From Cardinalis cardinalis (lineage: Eukaryota > Chordata > Aves > Passeriformes > Cardinalidae), in the NCBI GenBank assembly GCA_014549065.1, contig JACDOX010000112.1, forward strand, positions 1,883,347-1,947,346: a DNA stretch of 64,000 bases, in the 5' to 3' direction. The translations under genes were made by a program, and so were the position numbers. Shown piece by piece: positions 12,601 to 24,720 of the stretch (the first letter of the stretch is position 1; every line of letters begins with the position of its first letter). The notes beneath the pieces are model-generated. The model did no database searches. It saw nothing but the letters and a program-made list of their open reading frames with translations, and had not been told where the DNA came from.

Positions 12601-12839
12601 ATGAGGACTAACGCCCCTGCCCTGCTGCAGAGCTGGAGCCAGCTGGACCCTGATGCAAAATGATCTTTTGCTGCTGCTTGATCACATCTTGAAGGTCACG
12701 GGTGAGGCCAGGCAAGGAGAAACCAACGTCTGCCACCTCGGTGGGCCTNGTGGGCATGTTCACACCCCCAGCCTGGCGACCCCTCAGGAAATCATCCCAC
12801 TAGAGGGCACTGGGAGTCGATTTTCCATTCCCTTATCTT
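6613..12839. other. Non-coding unique sequence, about 6 kb
   Basis: No gene is supported. Frames here are at most 141 codons, broken by ambiguous bases and without recognisable domains. Notable parts: a splice-site pair at 7332-7527 (listed separately), an AT-rich block at about 7620-7860 with homeodomain-like cores, and a T-run at 10796-10812. The rest is mixed-composition unique DNA with about one ambiguous base every few hundred positions. Confidence 0.5.
7332..7527 (+). other. Weak candidate non-coding exon
   Basis: A pyrimidine-rich acceptor (TTTCATTTTTCTGCAG, ending at 7331) is followed 196 bp later by a good donor (CTCAG|GTAAGA, GT at 7528). All three plus frames contain a stop between these sites (for example TGA at 7370, 7371 and 7384), so it cannot be an internal coding exon. 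It could be an exon of a long non-coding RNA or a chance pair of splice motifs. Confidence 0.15.
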
Positions 12840-13250
12840 AGTTTCTGCTCTTTATTTGAGTTTCTCCTTGCTTAGCGTTCTCCCCACCTCTCCCTCCTCT
12901 TTGCTGGCCAGCTCAGACTGTTTAAATTGGAAATTATTTGTATTACTGTCTGTAAATAATAGATGAGGGAGTGAAGTGGAGTTGGTGTCCCTTCCATAAA
13001 CTCCTCCTCACTTTAATTAGTGCGAAACAGCCTGGTGAGAATGCGAGCTGCCTTGATGCTGGTAATTAAAATTGAAACCACTGAAAAGCTGCTCTATTTT
13101 TTATCGGAGCTGCTGTTCGGAGCCGGGAGCCTGCGGACGGCTCTGCAGTAAAGAGTGATAATGAAGGTGTGAATTCCCGGAGGGAGGAGGGGCAGCTGTA
13201 GCGATGGCTGAACTTACACCAGATGAAAATGCAGGAGCAATTAGAGGTGC
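12840..13250. promoter_or_regulatory. Candidate conserved non-coding element
   Basis: AT-rich block with TTTAATTAGTGCG near 13012, GGTAATTAAAATTG near 13060 and TTTTTATCGGAGC near 13095, retaining isolated CpGs in AT-rich context and free of ambiguous bases. TAATTA cores are typical homeodomain sites. This is a compositional inference only; no transcript or protein is supported. Confidence 0.25.
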
Positions 13251-13353
13251 CTGTGTACAAGCTGGGCATCGGAGATTAGTTGGCACCTTGGGAGCATGGC
13301 AGGGAGGGACAGGGAAGGGGGAGATATATTTTTTTCCCATTTTGGAAAAAAAN

Positions 13354-13368
13354 AATAATAATAATAAA
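13354..13368. repeat. (AAT)5 microsatellite
   Basis: Short AATAATAATAATAAT run following an A-run that contains one ambiguous base. Confidence 0.8.
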
Positions 13369-13862
13369 GCAAAGGTGGTGACTTAAAGACAAACATGTGC
13401 AGTGTGCCTGCCTGAGCAAGGGATGGGAGGGATGGTGGAAGACGGCGCTGCAGTGGAGAGCATGTGGGGTTGGAGACAACGGNGTATCTTGCATTGGGAA
13501 ACAGCAGCATTGGTCACACTGAGGAGCTCCTGGTTTTTCAGGATTTTCANGTTTTTCAGGAGCTCTCCAGCTGCCCTTGCAGGAAAGGAACGAGCTTTCT
13601 GCCNTGCCCAGGTGTGCTGCTCCTGAACGTGCATCTGAATAGCTCTGCAAGCCCTCTGTGTGCCCATGAACTGAACCAAAGCCACGTGGNGGCCACTGAA
13701 TTCTTCTCCTCATCTTCTGTTAGGCTTTGGATCAGACCCCACCTCTGAAAAATAACTGTTGAGTATCCAAGAGTGATGGAAGATGGAAGAGCACAGAGAG
13801 CTTAGTTATTCTTGGCCAAAGAGGAGTTTGGGAAGAGTGGCTCTAAGTAATCAGATGTGGTT

Positions 13863-13922
13863 ATTAATTGCTTCCTGCTCTGACAATTAATGCTCTGACA
13901 TTAATTGCTTCCTGCTCTGACA
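13863..13922. repeat. 37-bp tandem duplication
   Basis: ATTAATTGCTTCCTGCTCTG occurs at 13863 and again at 13900. The intervening sequence itself contains a shortened echo (ATTAATGCTCTGAC), so the unit appears to have slipped more than once. This looks like a local replication-slippage duplication. Confidence 0.85.
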
Positions 13923-16900
13923 CGTTCATCTCAGTGTGTGCTCCACCAAACAGTTGACAGTGTCTGCTGGGCAGCAGAAAATATGTCAGATAATGTAATG
14001 TACATACATTCTGTCTATGGGAAGAGCTGAAAACCTGCAAAATCTTCTTCTGGCTACAGCCACCCTGCAAGGAAAACACTCTCTGAACAAAACCACGTGA
14101 GACAGAGGNGCTTTGGGGGAGGAGAAGCTCCTCCAACCTCCCAGAGCTGGTGGGAGCCTCCCCTCAAAGGACACCTCACTCGTTAGCTGCTGACACTGGG
14201 GGACAAAGGTGTGAAATTGTCTTATTCAGACTGAACAGGAATTTTGTAGAAAGGAAGTTGGAGAAGCTGTAAATGGCCTGCCCTGACTCGGCTGTGGTTT
14301 CAGAGGGTTGGCTGTTGGTTGTTGTTGTGCTTCTTGGATCAGGAATTGCTTACGTGGGGTGCAGCTCCATGGCAGAGATGCTGTTCCCAATGTGAATTCA
14401 GGCTCCCAAGAAGGGAAAGTTCAGACTTTCTGTAGGAAGTTTCAATACTAGAACGAAAAGCCAAAACTTAAAAACTGACCATGAAAGGAGCAAGCTTAAC
14501 ATATCCTGTAATATCATGATCTTGGAAAAGATCTGTGAAGTAAATAGTAGCCTGTGCNTTTCCAAGAAAGAGGAAAAACACTGCTTAATTTGAAACATAC
14601 ACTTGGACTTTACCTGCATGAAGGATTCTGCTAAATGTTCATTGAAATGTTCAGCACACTTGGTTTCCTAACAAACCCCATGTCTTTGTAAAATAAGNAT
14701 TTTCTGGTGAAAAGCTGCTCAGCTTTTTTTTCTTTGTCATTGAGTCACAGCAACAAAATATTTTACACTTGAAATGTATCACTTGATCTCCTGAAGGAAG
14801 AATCTGAGAGAAGATCGAGGGCAAAGGAAGGAGAGCTGAGATGCCCATGGCTGGTGTTTTGTTTGTTTTCAGTTAATGTGATATTCTCAGGAATATGCTG
14901 ATCCAGGAATAATGGACTGTCCACAATGCTGACGAGTGCCTCAGCATATTAGTGAGATCTCCATGGTTCATATTTATCTCCCATATCTTCTCTGCCTATG
15001 AGTTTCTGAGGTTTCTCTGTGATTTCATCTGTGAGGTGCAAGCATCCCTCAGAGAGACTTTGCTAAACCCTCCAGAGTTTGGAAACTGGCAGTTCATAAA
15101 CCCAGGAGATGGGCAAGTTTGGAACCATTTGAGGCTTAGAGACTCCGAACAATTGTGTTTTCACTTGTTTTCACTTTGTTGTAATGAGGCTGTTTTATTT
15201 TATTATAAAGCAGGCAGGCCTTGCAGTTGAATTCAGCGTTTGTGCACTGTTGTATACTCTGCCCAACATTGTTTTCTCAGGCAGTGGGTTGTATTCTCTC
15301 ACCTGTCAGGCATGATACAAAAATGTGATTGAGCTGATTTCAAAACTGAGAGGGTGTTTTCTCAAGCCTACAGGACATGTTTATTTATCAACTTGTTTCA
15401 CACACTGGTCAGTGGCTTTTGTTATTTAAACCAAAGAGGAGGTAGAACAGATTTGTATCTGAGACATCTTGCGTACAAATACTTGGGACTCTGTGTCTTT
15501 TTGCTTTGCCAAATAATGTTTTCAAGACAACTGAGCTGTCAATTTGTTAGAAGGAAAAATATGACTCTTCAGAAACACTTATTTCCTTTACTGAATGCTA
15601 GGAAATTTCCAGGGGAAAAAAACTTATTAGGATAGAACTAAGTTAGAAGATAAATTGAAATTCTTTGATTGAAAGTAATGTTATTAAAAAGTTTTAATTA
15701 TTGAGAAGAAAATGTAGGAAAGGCACTCAGAGCTAACATAAAAATGATTGGAAACTGGTAATTAAAACAAAATACTTGAAAATTAAACATCGCAAAATAT
15801 GAAGCTGCAAACNTGGCTCTGATTCATTGCAACACTTAAAATTTGGGATTGCTATTGAGTTGTAGATGGTTGATTTGAATTCTGTGGGTCTATGTTGATG
15901 CTGAAACTTGGGCAAATGCTGCAGGACTTTCCTGGTTGAGGCCACCAGCCCTCAGGTCCCATCCTTATCCTTCCCTTTCCCACCTCTTGCCATCCCCTAT
16001 TTANATTTCCACTCTAAAGCAAAACTTGTTGCTCTTTCTGAGAGTACCTGGATGCCCCCTTCCCTAGGTGTTTGTAAAGTTCACCAGTTCCACCCTCCCA
16101 AACAGTTCAAGCTTTATTTTGCAACTCCACCGCAATTACTTAAGCACAGAGCTGTGTCTCTCTGCAGAGCACCGACTTCAGCAAAGGCTGCTTTCCTTGA
16201 GCAGCCTCTGGATTTCTACACAAACATCCCCAGAACGTCCCTGGGATCTTGCAGAACCAGGTCTGTGTTTCCTTTTCATGAGGAGCTGGCACTAGAGAGT
16301 TGTTCCCAAGGTCACTGGGCTGGTTTGGAGTCTGCTCACCCAAACACTGTAAGGAGCCCTTACAGAAGCAAGGCCAGGAAGCACCAGCATGTTTCTCTTG
16401 CCTCAGAAAAGCCACCACTCCTCTGAAAGCCACAGCCAGACAAGACCCAGCTAGTCACCTCTGTTACCAGACTGGGTTTTCTACATGACCAGAGCAGTGA
16501 ATGTCACCTTGGTGCCATCCTCTGATGGACAGACTGCCTCATCCTCTCCCTCAGGAGAAACACNCGAGCCCCACACGGGACCTGGCTCCTGCCACCTCCT
16601 TTGCCCACANTGCTTTTCCCAGGAGAGACCAAGAGAGAGCAACCTTACACTTGGAAGAAGGTAATTTGAATTGGATGTGAAGTTGTTACTAATTTAATGT
16701 TTATCCAATAACAAGGACTTTGCAAAACCCCTTACCTTTTCATGAGCCTCAGGTAACACTGTCAATTCATAATTGCTATGATTCCTTTATCCTGTGGTTT
16801 AATAAATAATTTACCTAAATTATTAAAAAGAAAATTTCAACATTATTAAAAATTAACCAGGTTAAATGAGCAAACAGTAAATAGTGCTGGGATTGTCCTG

Positions 16901-16955
16901 CGTGACAGGAGTCCACAGNTTTTATTGTCTTTTTCCCAGGCACAGAGGGGACGTT

Positions 16956-16998
16956 CCTCCCTCCCCCTCTTCCTCCTCCCTCCCTCCCTCCACTTCCA
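16956..16998. repeat. Pyrimidine-rich (CCT/CCTC)n tract
   Basis: Repeated CCTCCCTC units on the plus strand. Simple low-complexity DNA. Confidence 0.85.
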
Positions 16999-18279
16999 CT
17001 GCTCTACTCTTGTCTTTCACAAACTNCTCTCCTTGATATTAGTTTTCTTCACTGCCTGTTCTTTCATCTCTGTGTCCTGTGCTCCAGTGTTGGTTTGCTC
17101 TTCCTTCCCATGAACCCTCTCCCTCCCTGCTGCAGCACCAGGCATCCATCTCCTCTCTGCACACTCTATTCTGCACACATATGTAGCACAAGATGCCTGG
17201 TGGGCCTTTTTGTGCTTTTTTCCTTTGATCNGTGCCCGGCAGTGCTATCTGATGCCAGGAAGACACAGATCCAGGAGAACATGTGATCTCCAAAGAGCNG
17301 AGAGTTTGTCAGGTCTTCAGGATATGGGCTGCTTCCATTCATGAAAAATTTATTAAATTCTGACTGCTCTTAAAGGATCGCAGCTCTGTCATTTTTAATT
17401 GAAACATTCAGTTTGCCCAAAATGAAGTGCTCCATCTTCCAGGCTGTATCTCTTGCCAGATTTTTTTTCCTTCTCTGTAATTCCTGCTGAACTGCTCCTT
17501 CTGCTGTTTTCTGGCAGAATTCCTCATTGACTTAAAAGGGTTCCCCCCCCTCCAGGCTTCATCCCATCCATTTTCCCTTTCAGCACATGGGAGTCCTGGA
17601 AATGGCCTTTCCTCCTGCCTGGCATTTTTTCACACAGAGCACTTGCACCAGCACAGACCTTGGGGCACACAGCTGATCTCCTGCAGACNTGAGAGAGTGA
17701 GGCACCCAGCTCCTGCTGAGTTTTGGTAGGAGCTTCGTGCCAGCAGGCCTGTCCATCCCTTCTCCAGGGTGCCCATAACACCATCCCACATCCCCTGCAG
17801 ACACCTGGCCTCTGAAAGGCAGGTGTGGAGTTCTTAATGTGCNCTAATTGTGCTCTTCTTTTTGTTCCGCTCTTGAGACCATGAAGGGAGTCAGGCAATA
17901 TTTGCCGCCGAAATTTAGCTTTGTTGACAGGCTCCTTCCTACCCCTTTCTGAGCAGCCCTTGTGTAGCTCCCAGCCTTCTTACAGTCCTGTTTAGGGTGG
18001 AAAATGAAGGAAAAGATCCCACCTGCATGCAGAAGCAGTGGTGGTGGGAGCCACAGGGATAATTCAGCTGGAATGTGTCCAGGAGACCTGGAGTGCTTGC
18101 TCCTACAACACGCTCTTGAGAGGTGAAGCCCCAAGGGTATGGTCAAAGTGAAGGCAAATGGATGCACTGTGGAAGTGGTGAGACCCAGAGCCCATAAAGC
18201 AGGGGAGATGTGTCCGTGGGGAACGTGGCAGTTATTGACTGCACTGTCACGTGGCATGGCCCTTTCCTCCCACAGCCNA

Positions 18280-18660
18280 GGCTGATATCTGAATTACTTT
18301 GGATTTTAACCACAATTAAAGAGCTAATCAAGGTCAACAGCTCCTTTCAAATACAGTTTAGTACAAAATCCTAATGCAGGAATTACACAAATTGATATTG
18401 TCAATATAATGGATTCGAACCAATTGTGCTAAACAAGGTTGTATCAAGTCTGCACTCTGTATTAGGTGAGGGCTAATTCTGTCTAGCAGCAGTGGAGACG
18501 AAGAGAAAAACAGATACATCAAGGCTTCACAGTCTGGATTTATTACCAAGGTGGTTTTTACTCCCCTCAAAGAATTCATTAGTCTAAGAAAACAGTGCAG
18601 TGCCGAGTATTCAGTTCCATTCAGAGGGCAGAACACACAAAATTGAATGCATGGACTCTC
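18280..18660. promoter_or_regulatory. Candidate conserved non-coding element
   Basis: Long AT-rich block free of ambiguous bases after 18278, dense in transcription-factor-like cores (CAATTAAAGAGCTAATC near 18312, GGGCTAATTCTG near 18470) and with very little simple repeat. Its even, complex AT-rich texture is what deeply conserved vertebrate enhancers look like. It also contains GGATTCGAACC (about 18411), the reverse complement of a tRNA box-B motif, but no tRNA fold. Function is not shown. Confidence 0.3.
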
Positions 18661-21600
18661 GGTCTAATCTACGGGAGATAGAAGGAAGGGACAGTCAAGA
18701 GAAATGATGAGCCCAGAGAATAAATCTGAACAGCAGCCCTTGGTGGAAAAGGAGGTGACAAAAGACTCTGCTCAGGTACCCAAATGGATTGCGCTACTTG
18801 AGACATCCCAAAGTATCCAAGACACCAGGCATGGCTGCAAGATGTGACAAGAGACCTGTAGAAAACCCATATTCTCCCAGCATGACAGATCCCCAGAGTG
18901 TCTCAAATGAACCCTAGGAGATCCAACCCTCTCACACCAANTGACATTCCAGCCTTATTTTGCTTTTCCTCTGAGTTCCTTAAAGCTTTCACCAATGAGT
19001 TTCTTCCCAGCTTTGTAGACATGACGTAACCCTTTCCCTTCATCTCAGCATCCACCTTTTGATTCCTCTCCTCAGAGGAAGTGTGCGGAGTGACCCCAGC
19101 CCTTGCTCCCACCCTCCAAACTGCTTTGGAATGGTGGGAGACAGCCAACTTTTCCGGGGTCCGTGTGAAAGAAGCTAAATGGGAACACGAAGGTGGTAAT
19201 GGAGTGGAAGCAGAGCAGGGAAAGCTTCATTGATGGATTATTAAGCACTGTCAAAGTTTCAGCAGAGTGGAAAACTTGGAGGCAGGAGTAGTAACCCATG
19301 AAAAATCACCTCTTCCTTTTCCTGTTCGTGGCAGGGCGGCGTGTCCAGATCAAAGCCACCCGTCACTGCTCGGCCTCAGCCACACGATTTACGAGGCACT
19401 GGGGCACCAGCCCATTAACAGCCCTGGTAACTCATTGCAAGGGCAACAGGAGGTGTAAATCCCCTCCCCTCAGGACTTACACATTCACCCAACTGTCCCC
19501 CCAGTCACTGGACCTGGACATCAGAGGGGCTGATGTTCTGAACGAGAAGGGCCACAAGGATGAGCAGCAGGGAAGGAGAGGACACTTGGGAGAGCCTGGG
19601 ATGGNTGGAGTGGGTGGGAGAGGCATGACCCAAGAGGCAGAGCCATTTTCCTTTCTTAATGCACCCATTAAGAAGATCTCATTGGTTTTAATTGCATTCT
19701 GACCTTCCGGAGCTCCTCCTGGCTGTTTCCCTTGGGATTGGCCTTGGAGAAGGAGCATGCTTCATGCACATGGGCAGCTGGGAGGCCTCTGTGCTTTCTC
19801 AAGGTCTGTGAGATATTGTGCTCCTCACACAGGGCAATCCTTGCTGCCAGCAGCTGGTTTAGACGCTCAACAACACCAAAATCATTGATGGCTGCAGGTC
19901 ACACCAGCTGAGGTGAGATACAAGGTCCCAACACAATTTGGAACCTGAAGACCNAGAAATTCCTAAGTGGAGAACATTCATGTAGCATTCCATCACTGTA
20001 CTGGCAGCACTCAGACATACTGCCCTCTCTTACATCTTCTCTTACTCTTCTGCAACATGCCTACATTCAAAACCAGCTTTGCAGAAAGCAAATGCTCTGT
20101 TGCTTTCCAAAGATAACAAATACCAGGTTTACTCTTTGTTTTCTTGTGTCTGGTCNCTCCATCCACTTGATCTCACTCCCCTTCTCTNATTCTTTACCTT
20201 CCCCATTGTCTGACAGTCNCATTTCTTACTTCCCATCACCATTTCTTGTGTTATACTCCATTTTCCTTGCACCAGTATCCTTCTGCTCCTTCATACTTGA
20301 CTTCAACTGTTTCAGGGGCTTTCAAAAAGTCCCTTCTGTTTAGTCTTCCCTTTTCCTAATTCTTCTGCTCTTCTCTGCACATGCTCAACTCTTTAACATT
20401 AGCTAATATTTGGTGTCAGAAAACTTGTCTCAGCTATATGACTAGGTTTAAAACATCTATATATTCACAAGAAAACTTTGAATGTGAGTTTTCTTCTTCA
20501 ACAATCGGCACACTAGAACTAAATACTCATCAGAGGTACTTGCCTTTAATGGCAGCAGTGGAGATAAATAGNCTCTGAAGCAGAAATGGAAGGCTCACCA
20601 GTCATATTCAGTGAGCGAGATAAGATGGCCAGATCAGTGGAGTGTTTTCTTGCAAAAATCTTTCAAATTTCTCTTAAAAAGGGGCCTTTTAAAAATTAAT
20701 TCCACTGTGGTTTCTTTTGTGTCATTTTTAAGTTNCTACTTATCATTTCTTTTTGAAGCAAGACTACAAACAGATTTCCATCAATATCCCTCAGAAACTA
20801 ATTTTCTGTTTCANACTATGAAGTTCACAAGAAATATGGCTAATTTCCTAACCACTGGTTGCTGTGCACTTGACCCCATGGTCACAGGGCCAGGCAGATG
20901 TGCTTGCAAGACAGGAGAGCACTGGTTTGGCTTTTCATGGGACAGGGAAAGGGAAGTGACCAGCTAAAATGAGATGGAAGGGGTCAGAGTATTTCCTGTT
21001 CCTCCTCAGAGCCCTTAAAGCATGACCAAGAATGATAATCTGACAATGATCTTTGGTTAAAAGATAACCAGAAAGGAGGTAAATGGAGAGAAAGTGTAAA
21101 TGAGAAGATACTGGTCCAGCTGGGGGGAAAGGTTTTGTTAGGGCAACAATTTGGAAGGGAAATCTATGAGATTTGGGTTTATCCATGCCTGACTATTGAA
21201 AATGGGATTTAGACACTTCAGTGATTTTTAGGTGGAAGAATTTCAACTCTAGTTAAGTGGAAGGAACAGTTCCATGAACTGCTTGTAGTAAAGTTTGGAC
21301 ACTTTGTCTGGAAGCAGAACTCAGCCTCACATGCAGCTTCNCCAGGGTGCACAGCCCTGGGAAGACACAAGGAGATGAGGCAAGGTTTTGATGGCTCCTC
21401 TGTGTTACTTTCTCAGAAAGGAGCCTCAGAAATGTTCATAGATGCTGCCATGGGATTTACAGCCTGTTCAGAACTCAGGGTTATTGTGCATTCCCACCTC
21501 TAAAGGCAGATGGTTCATCTTTACCAATGAGAAGATAAAGGATGAGATGAAGCCCTTCAGCAGAGGGAGAAACGAAGCAGGGCCATGAGAGGACAAACCT

Positions 21601-23739
21601 TTGACACTGCAGAAGGGAAGTCCAGCATGGGAAAGGGAGAGTCTCCACCAGGTCTTGCAACACATGTGAAACCCATCAGGGTCACAGTTCCCATGGTATT
21701 CTGTTGTCTGAGCCATAACATGACACCCTACAGAGAGGGAAAGGCATCCTGTGGGTAGGGGGAAGAGCTATCTGTGCTTTTAAGAGGTTGNCTGGGAATT
21801 AAGGGAATACTTTATGGTGGTTACACTCTGAATTTATAGTTTCCTCCTCTTGCTTTTTAATGTTCTCCTGCCAAATTACCTGTGGTTTGTCCCATAACAT
21901 NCAGCTGCCCTGTGGTCTGACATGTCCCAGCACCACCCGGGACACATGAAAGAATATAAAAAAAATCTGTCCAAGAAGAGAAGGGCTGCAGTGCAAAATG
22001 TGGATTCTTTTCTGGACCTAAACCCTAATTGTCCAGACTCTTGGATCAGGATTTGATGGATTTGCTCTCATGTGATAAGGCAATGGTGACATTATGACAC
22101 AGATCAGAACTTTCTTATTCCAAAAGTGGAAGTGGGCGCCCTGTTCTCAAGAAGGCTGTTGGCTGTGAAGTTCAGAAAACATCTACTGCCTATTAACTGT
22201 CTTATTGTTTAGGGGTCTGAGCTGCTCTGCACACATCTATTCTCANGAGGTAGAAGGTTCATCATCATTATCTCCCAGAGCTTCAGAGCACAGTAGGTCA
22301 CCTGCTCAGAGAAGACCTTCTGGTACTTCCCATTGTGTTCCTGGAGAAGCTAAAATCAGTCACATGTAGCTGCTAATACAAAAGAAATCCTGCTCTGAGG
22401 ACTTGCTGGCGATTCATTTCTAGAAGGTGAGTTGTTGCCCCAGAGCTAAGGGTTTGGAAACCTTTGTAATGCATTTTTTGGAAACCTGACCTCGTTCTGT
22501 GGATGTCTAGCCTTCAAAGCAGACCCTCAAAATAAAGCTGTGTAGTCCCAAGGGAGAAAGTCTACAGGCAGTAGAAAAAAGAAAATAAAGCCTTCTCCAC
22601 AGGTGGCACTGTTAACATGACCCTTGTTTCAGTGAGCTGCTCAGGGTTTCTAGCTGCTTGTCTGTGTGTCCTGGAGTCTGCCTCTGTCTTTATCTTCATG
22701 AAGGTCTTCTCTTGTCCCACAGGCTGTGTCCCCCTGTGTCCCCCTGCTGCTGACCCATTTCTCCTTCAGCCCCTGTCCTTCCCAGTGGGGAGCACAGGAG
22801 GTGAGGCTGCCATGTGTGGGCTTCAGCAGAGCAGCTCCCTGCCACATGTGCCTCCNCCAGGAGCAGAAATGCAAGCCCAGCAGTGGGAATGAGCTGCCTT
22901 TTCTCACAACTGCCCTGCCCAAAGCCACGTTCCAGCAGTTCACCTCAGTGGCTCTAAAATAATTAGGAGGTTTGAAGTTTCACGCGGCCCAGCAGAGAGA
23001 GACAGGACAGCTCATCTGTTATTGCAGCCCCAGTGAACAGTGCTTTGGAGTGATGGGGGGAATCCTGGGCTTGGAAACCTCTGCATGACCTCTGCCTGAG
23101 AGCAGGGTCAGCCCCAATATCCGGGGTGGATGCTGCCTGAGCTCAGGTCCCAGGCCCTGTCAGAGCAGAGCAGGAACCCAAGCATCCTGACACAGGGCAT
23201 CACCTGCCCAGTCAAGCATTAAACATTAATCCCACAGGACTTTCACTCCTCTGTCTCTGAGGTGAAAGCAGATTAGGAATTTGATCTCCCAAGATTTCTG
23301 CATGAAGGTCGCCCTTGAATAGGCTCCTGGTGGTTTGTCCATCTCTTTGGGGTTTTGCCTTTCATTAGATGTTGCTGCCCTTCAAGCTCTTTATATTTTT
23401 CTTTTTCCTTTTTTTAGGTTTTCTTCTATGAGCTCCTAGAGGATTGCAGGGTGACCTTGAACATTTTCAAGTATCCTACAAATCTGGGGAAACCCCGATG
23501 GTTGTGAGATCTCCCCATGGAGCATGGTGACTAAAGTTCTCNCTAGGACTTTGAGGAGGCCATAGCTGCATGAGAGAAAAAAGTCCTCTNTGTGCAGGAG
23601 TGGCTATTTTGCCCTGTGGGCAGGGTGAAGGAGTAACCACCAGTGTGGTATAGCAGGGCTCATCTGAGGTGATCATGTCAAAGCAGGTGGGCACAAACCC
23701 TCACCTGCCTCCAGTGCCTTGCTTTGGTCCTGCCACNCT
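18661..23739. other. Non-coding unique sequence
   Basis: No gene is supported. Frames of up to 134 codons (for example 19298-19702 plus) show no recognisable domain and several have ambiguous bases. Positions about 20130-20380 are pyrimidine-rich. I see no interspersed repeat I can name. Confidence 0.5.
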
Positions 23740-23745
23740 GGAAGG
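23740..23745. repeat. Target-site duplication, left copy (GGAAGG)
   Basis: GGAAGG immediately precedes the LTR and is repeated exactly at 24368-24373 immediately after it. A 6-bp duplication is the size made by class II (ERVK/alpha- or beta-like) retroviral integrases. Confidence 0.75.
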
Positions 23746-24367
23746 TCTTGGGAGTCTCTGTGGTCAGGATGACCCCGAGATGTGTCAGAGAGTCTCTTTT
23801 CCCAGCCCGGCAACCAAAGAAGGAGTCAGGATTCTTCAGCTGTGGTTTTCAAGGTTGTTTCTTTTCTGTTATCTGTAACATTCTTTTCCTGGCCTGCTGA
23901 GGTCTGAGCNGCAGGTCAGTCAGTGGCACACTGCCTGCCCTCAGGGTGGTGTTGTCTTTTTATANTAAAAACTATGTGTACTTTATTTACAATTATTTTA
24001 CAATACCTATCACCTGTGTTAGACAGTCTGTCTCTACTCTAAACCAATCCAAAAGTGCCACCATCACCCAGAAGATGGAGGCTAGGAAGAAGGAGAAAGG
24101 ACAAGGCACGCCCAAATCCCTCCACCTTGGGACCCTGAGCCCCCATTCCAAAAAACCCCAAAATTCTACTTTTCACCCTGTGACAAACTAACTATCATTC
24201 CACTTAAACGTTCATGGCTTGTGAATCCTCATATAAGGTTGGTAATTTTTTCCCATGGGTCAAAATCAAAGACACAGGAGTCTTGGGCTCTGTGCCAAGG
24301 TCTCTGAGCCCCCTGGCGGGGGCAGGAGCCATCCAGGGCAGCCAGAGGGATGTCCTGGGTTCTGACA
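23746..24367 (-). mobile_element. Solo LTR of a passerine endogenous retrovirus
   Basis: Read on the minus strand, this 622-bp element starts with TGTCAGAACCCAGG at 24367 and ends at 23746. I recognise it as a passerine ERV LTR from its internal order: a GAC/CCATGGG...AAATTACCAACC stretch, a GTTTGTCACAGGGTG-like segment, a TATAAAAAG box at 23956-23964, a GCAGGCAGTGTGCC segment, and a terminal part with CCTTGAAAACC and TCCTGACTCC. A 6-bp duplication flanks it. No gag, pol or env sequence is adjacent, so it is a solo LTR left by recombination between the two LTRs. The plus-strand left edge begins TC instead of TG, suggesting a substitution at the 3' terminus. The AATAAA signal expected in the R region is not intact. 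The exact family name cannot be given without a library search. Confidence 0.85.
23956..23964 (-). promoter_or_regulatory. TATA box of the solo LTR
   Basis: TATAAAAAG on the minus strand lies in the middle of the LTR, where the U3/R border promoter of retroviral LTRs is expected. The octamer is intact although a nearby base is ambiguous. Transcription from it would run leftward, toward lower coordinates. Confidence 0.5.
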
Positions 24368-24373
24368 GGAAGG
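24368..24373. repeat. Target-site duplication, right copy (GGAAGG)
   Basis: Exact copy of the GGAAGG that flanks the other side of the LTR, confirming the element's boundaries. Confidence 0.75.
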
Positions 24374-24695
24374 AATCAGCCTCTGCCTGAAAAGCTCTAG
24401 CACAGCCAGATCAGCTCCTCCGTGGGTGCCCAGCTCCCCCTGTTGCAAGGGGCTGCTGGAGGGGTGGAGAGGCCCCTGGGTGCCCTTCCCCTGGGCCTGG
24501 CAGGGAGCAGCAGTGCCAGGCATGGTGCTGTTCAATCCACAGTGCTCTCCTGCACCGACAGCTCCTCTCCCAGGGATTATTGCAGAGTAGCCAGCACGCC
24601 GTGCTTGGATTGAGCCGGCAGATTTAATTAAGTTGCGATTTAATTACCTATCAGCATCCCTATTTAATAAAGCTCAGGAGGATTTTCATTTTGAA

Positions 24696-24720
24696 AATAA
24701 TAATAATAATAATAATAAAT
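24696..24720. repeat. (AAT)8 microsatellite
   Basis: About eight AAT units following an AT-rich block; it encodes poly-isoleucine in a spurious plus frame. Confidence 0.9.

Larger units (their letters stand above)
13370..18279. other. Non-coding unique sequence
   Basis: No gene is supported. It contains a 37-bp tandem duplication (13863-13922), an imperfect stem-loop (14886-14956), AT-rich DNA around 15640-15800 and 16660-16880, and a pyrimidine tract (16956-16998). A plus-strand frame of 172 codons at 15908-16426 has no domain I recognise and includes an ambiguous base. Confidence 0.5.

Noticed and set aside
18380..18480. Possible tRNA on the minus strand (GGTTCGAATCC)
   Set aside because: The T-loop motif is perfect, but the T-stem is mismatched and no acceptor or anticodon stem can be found at the right distances.
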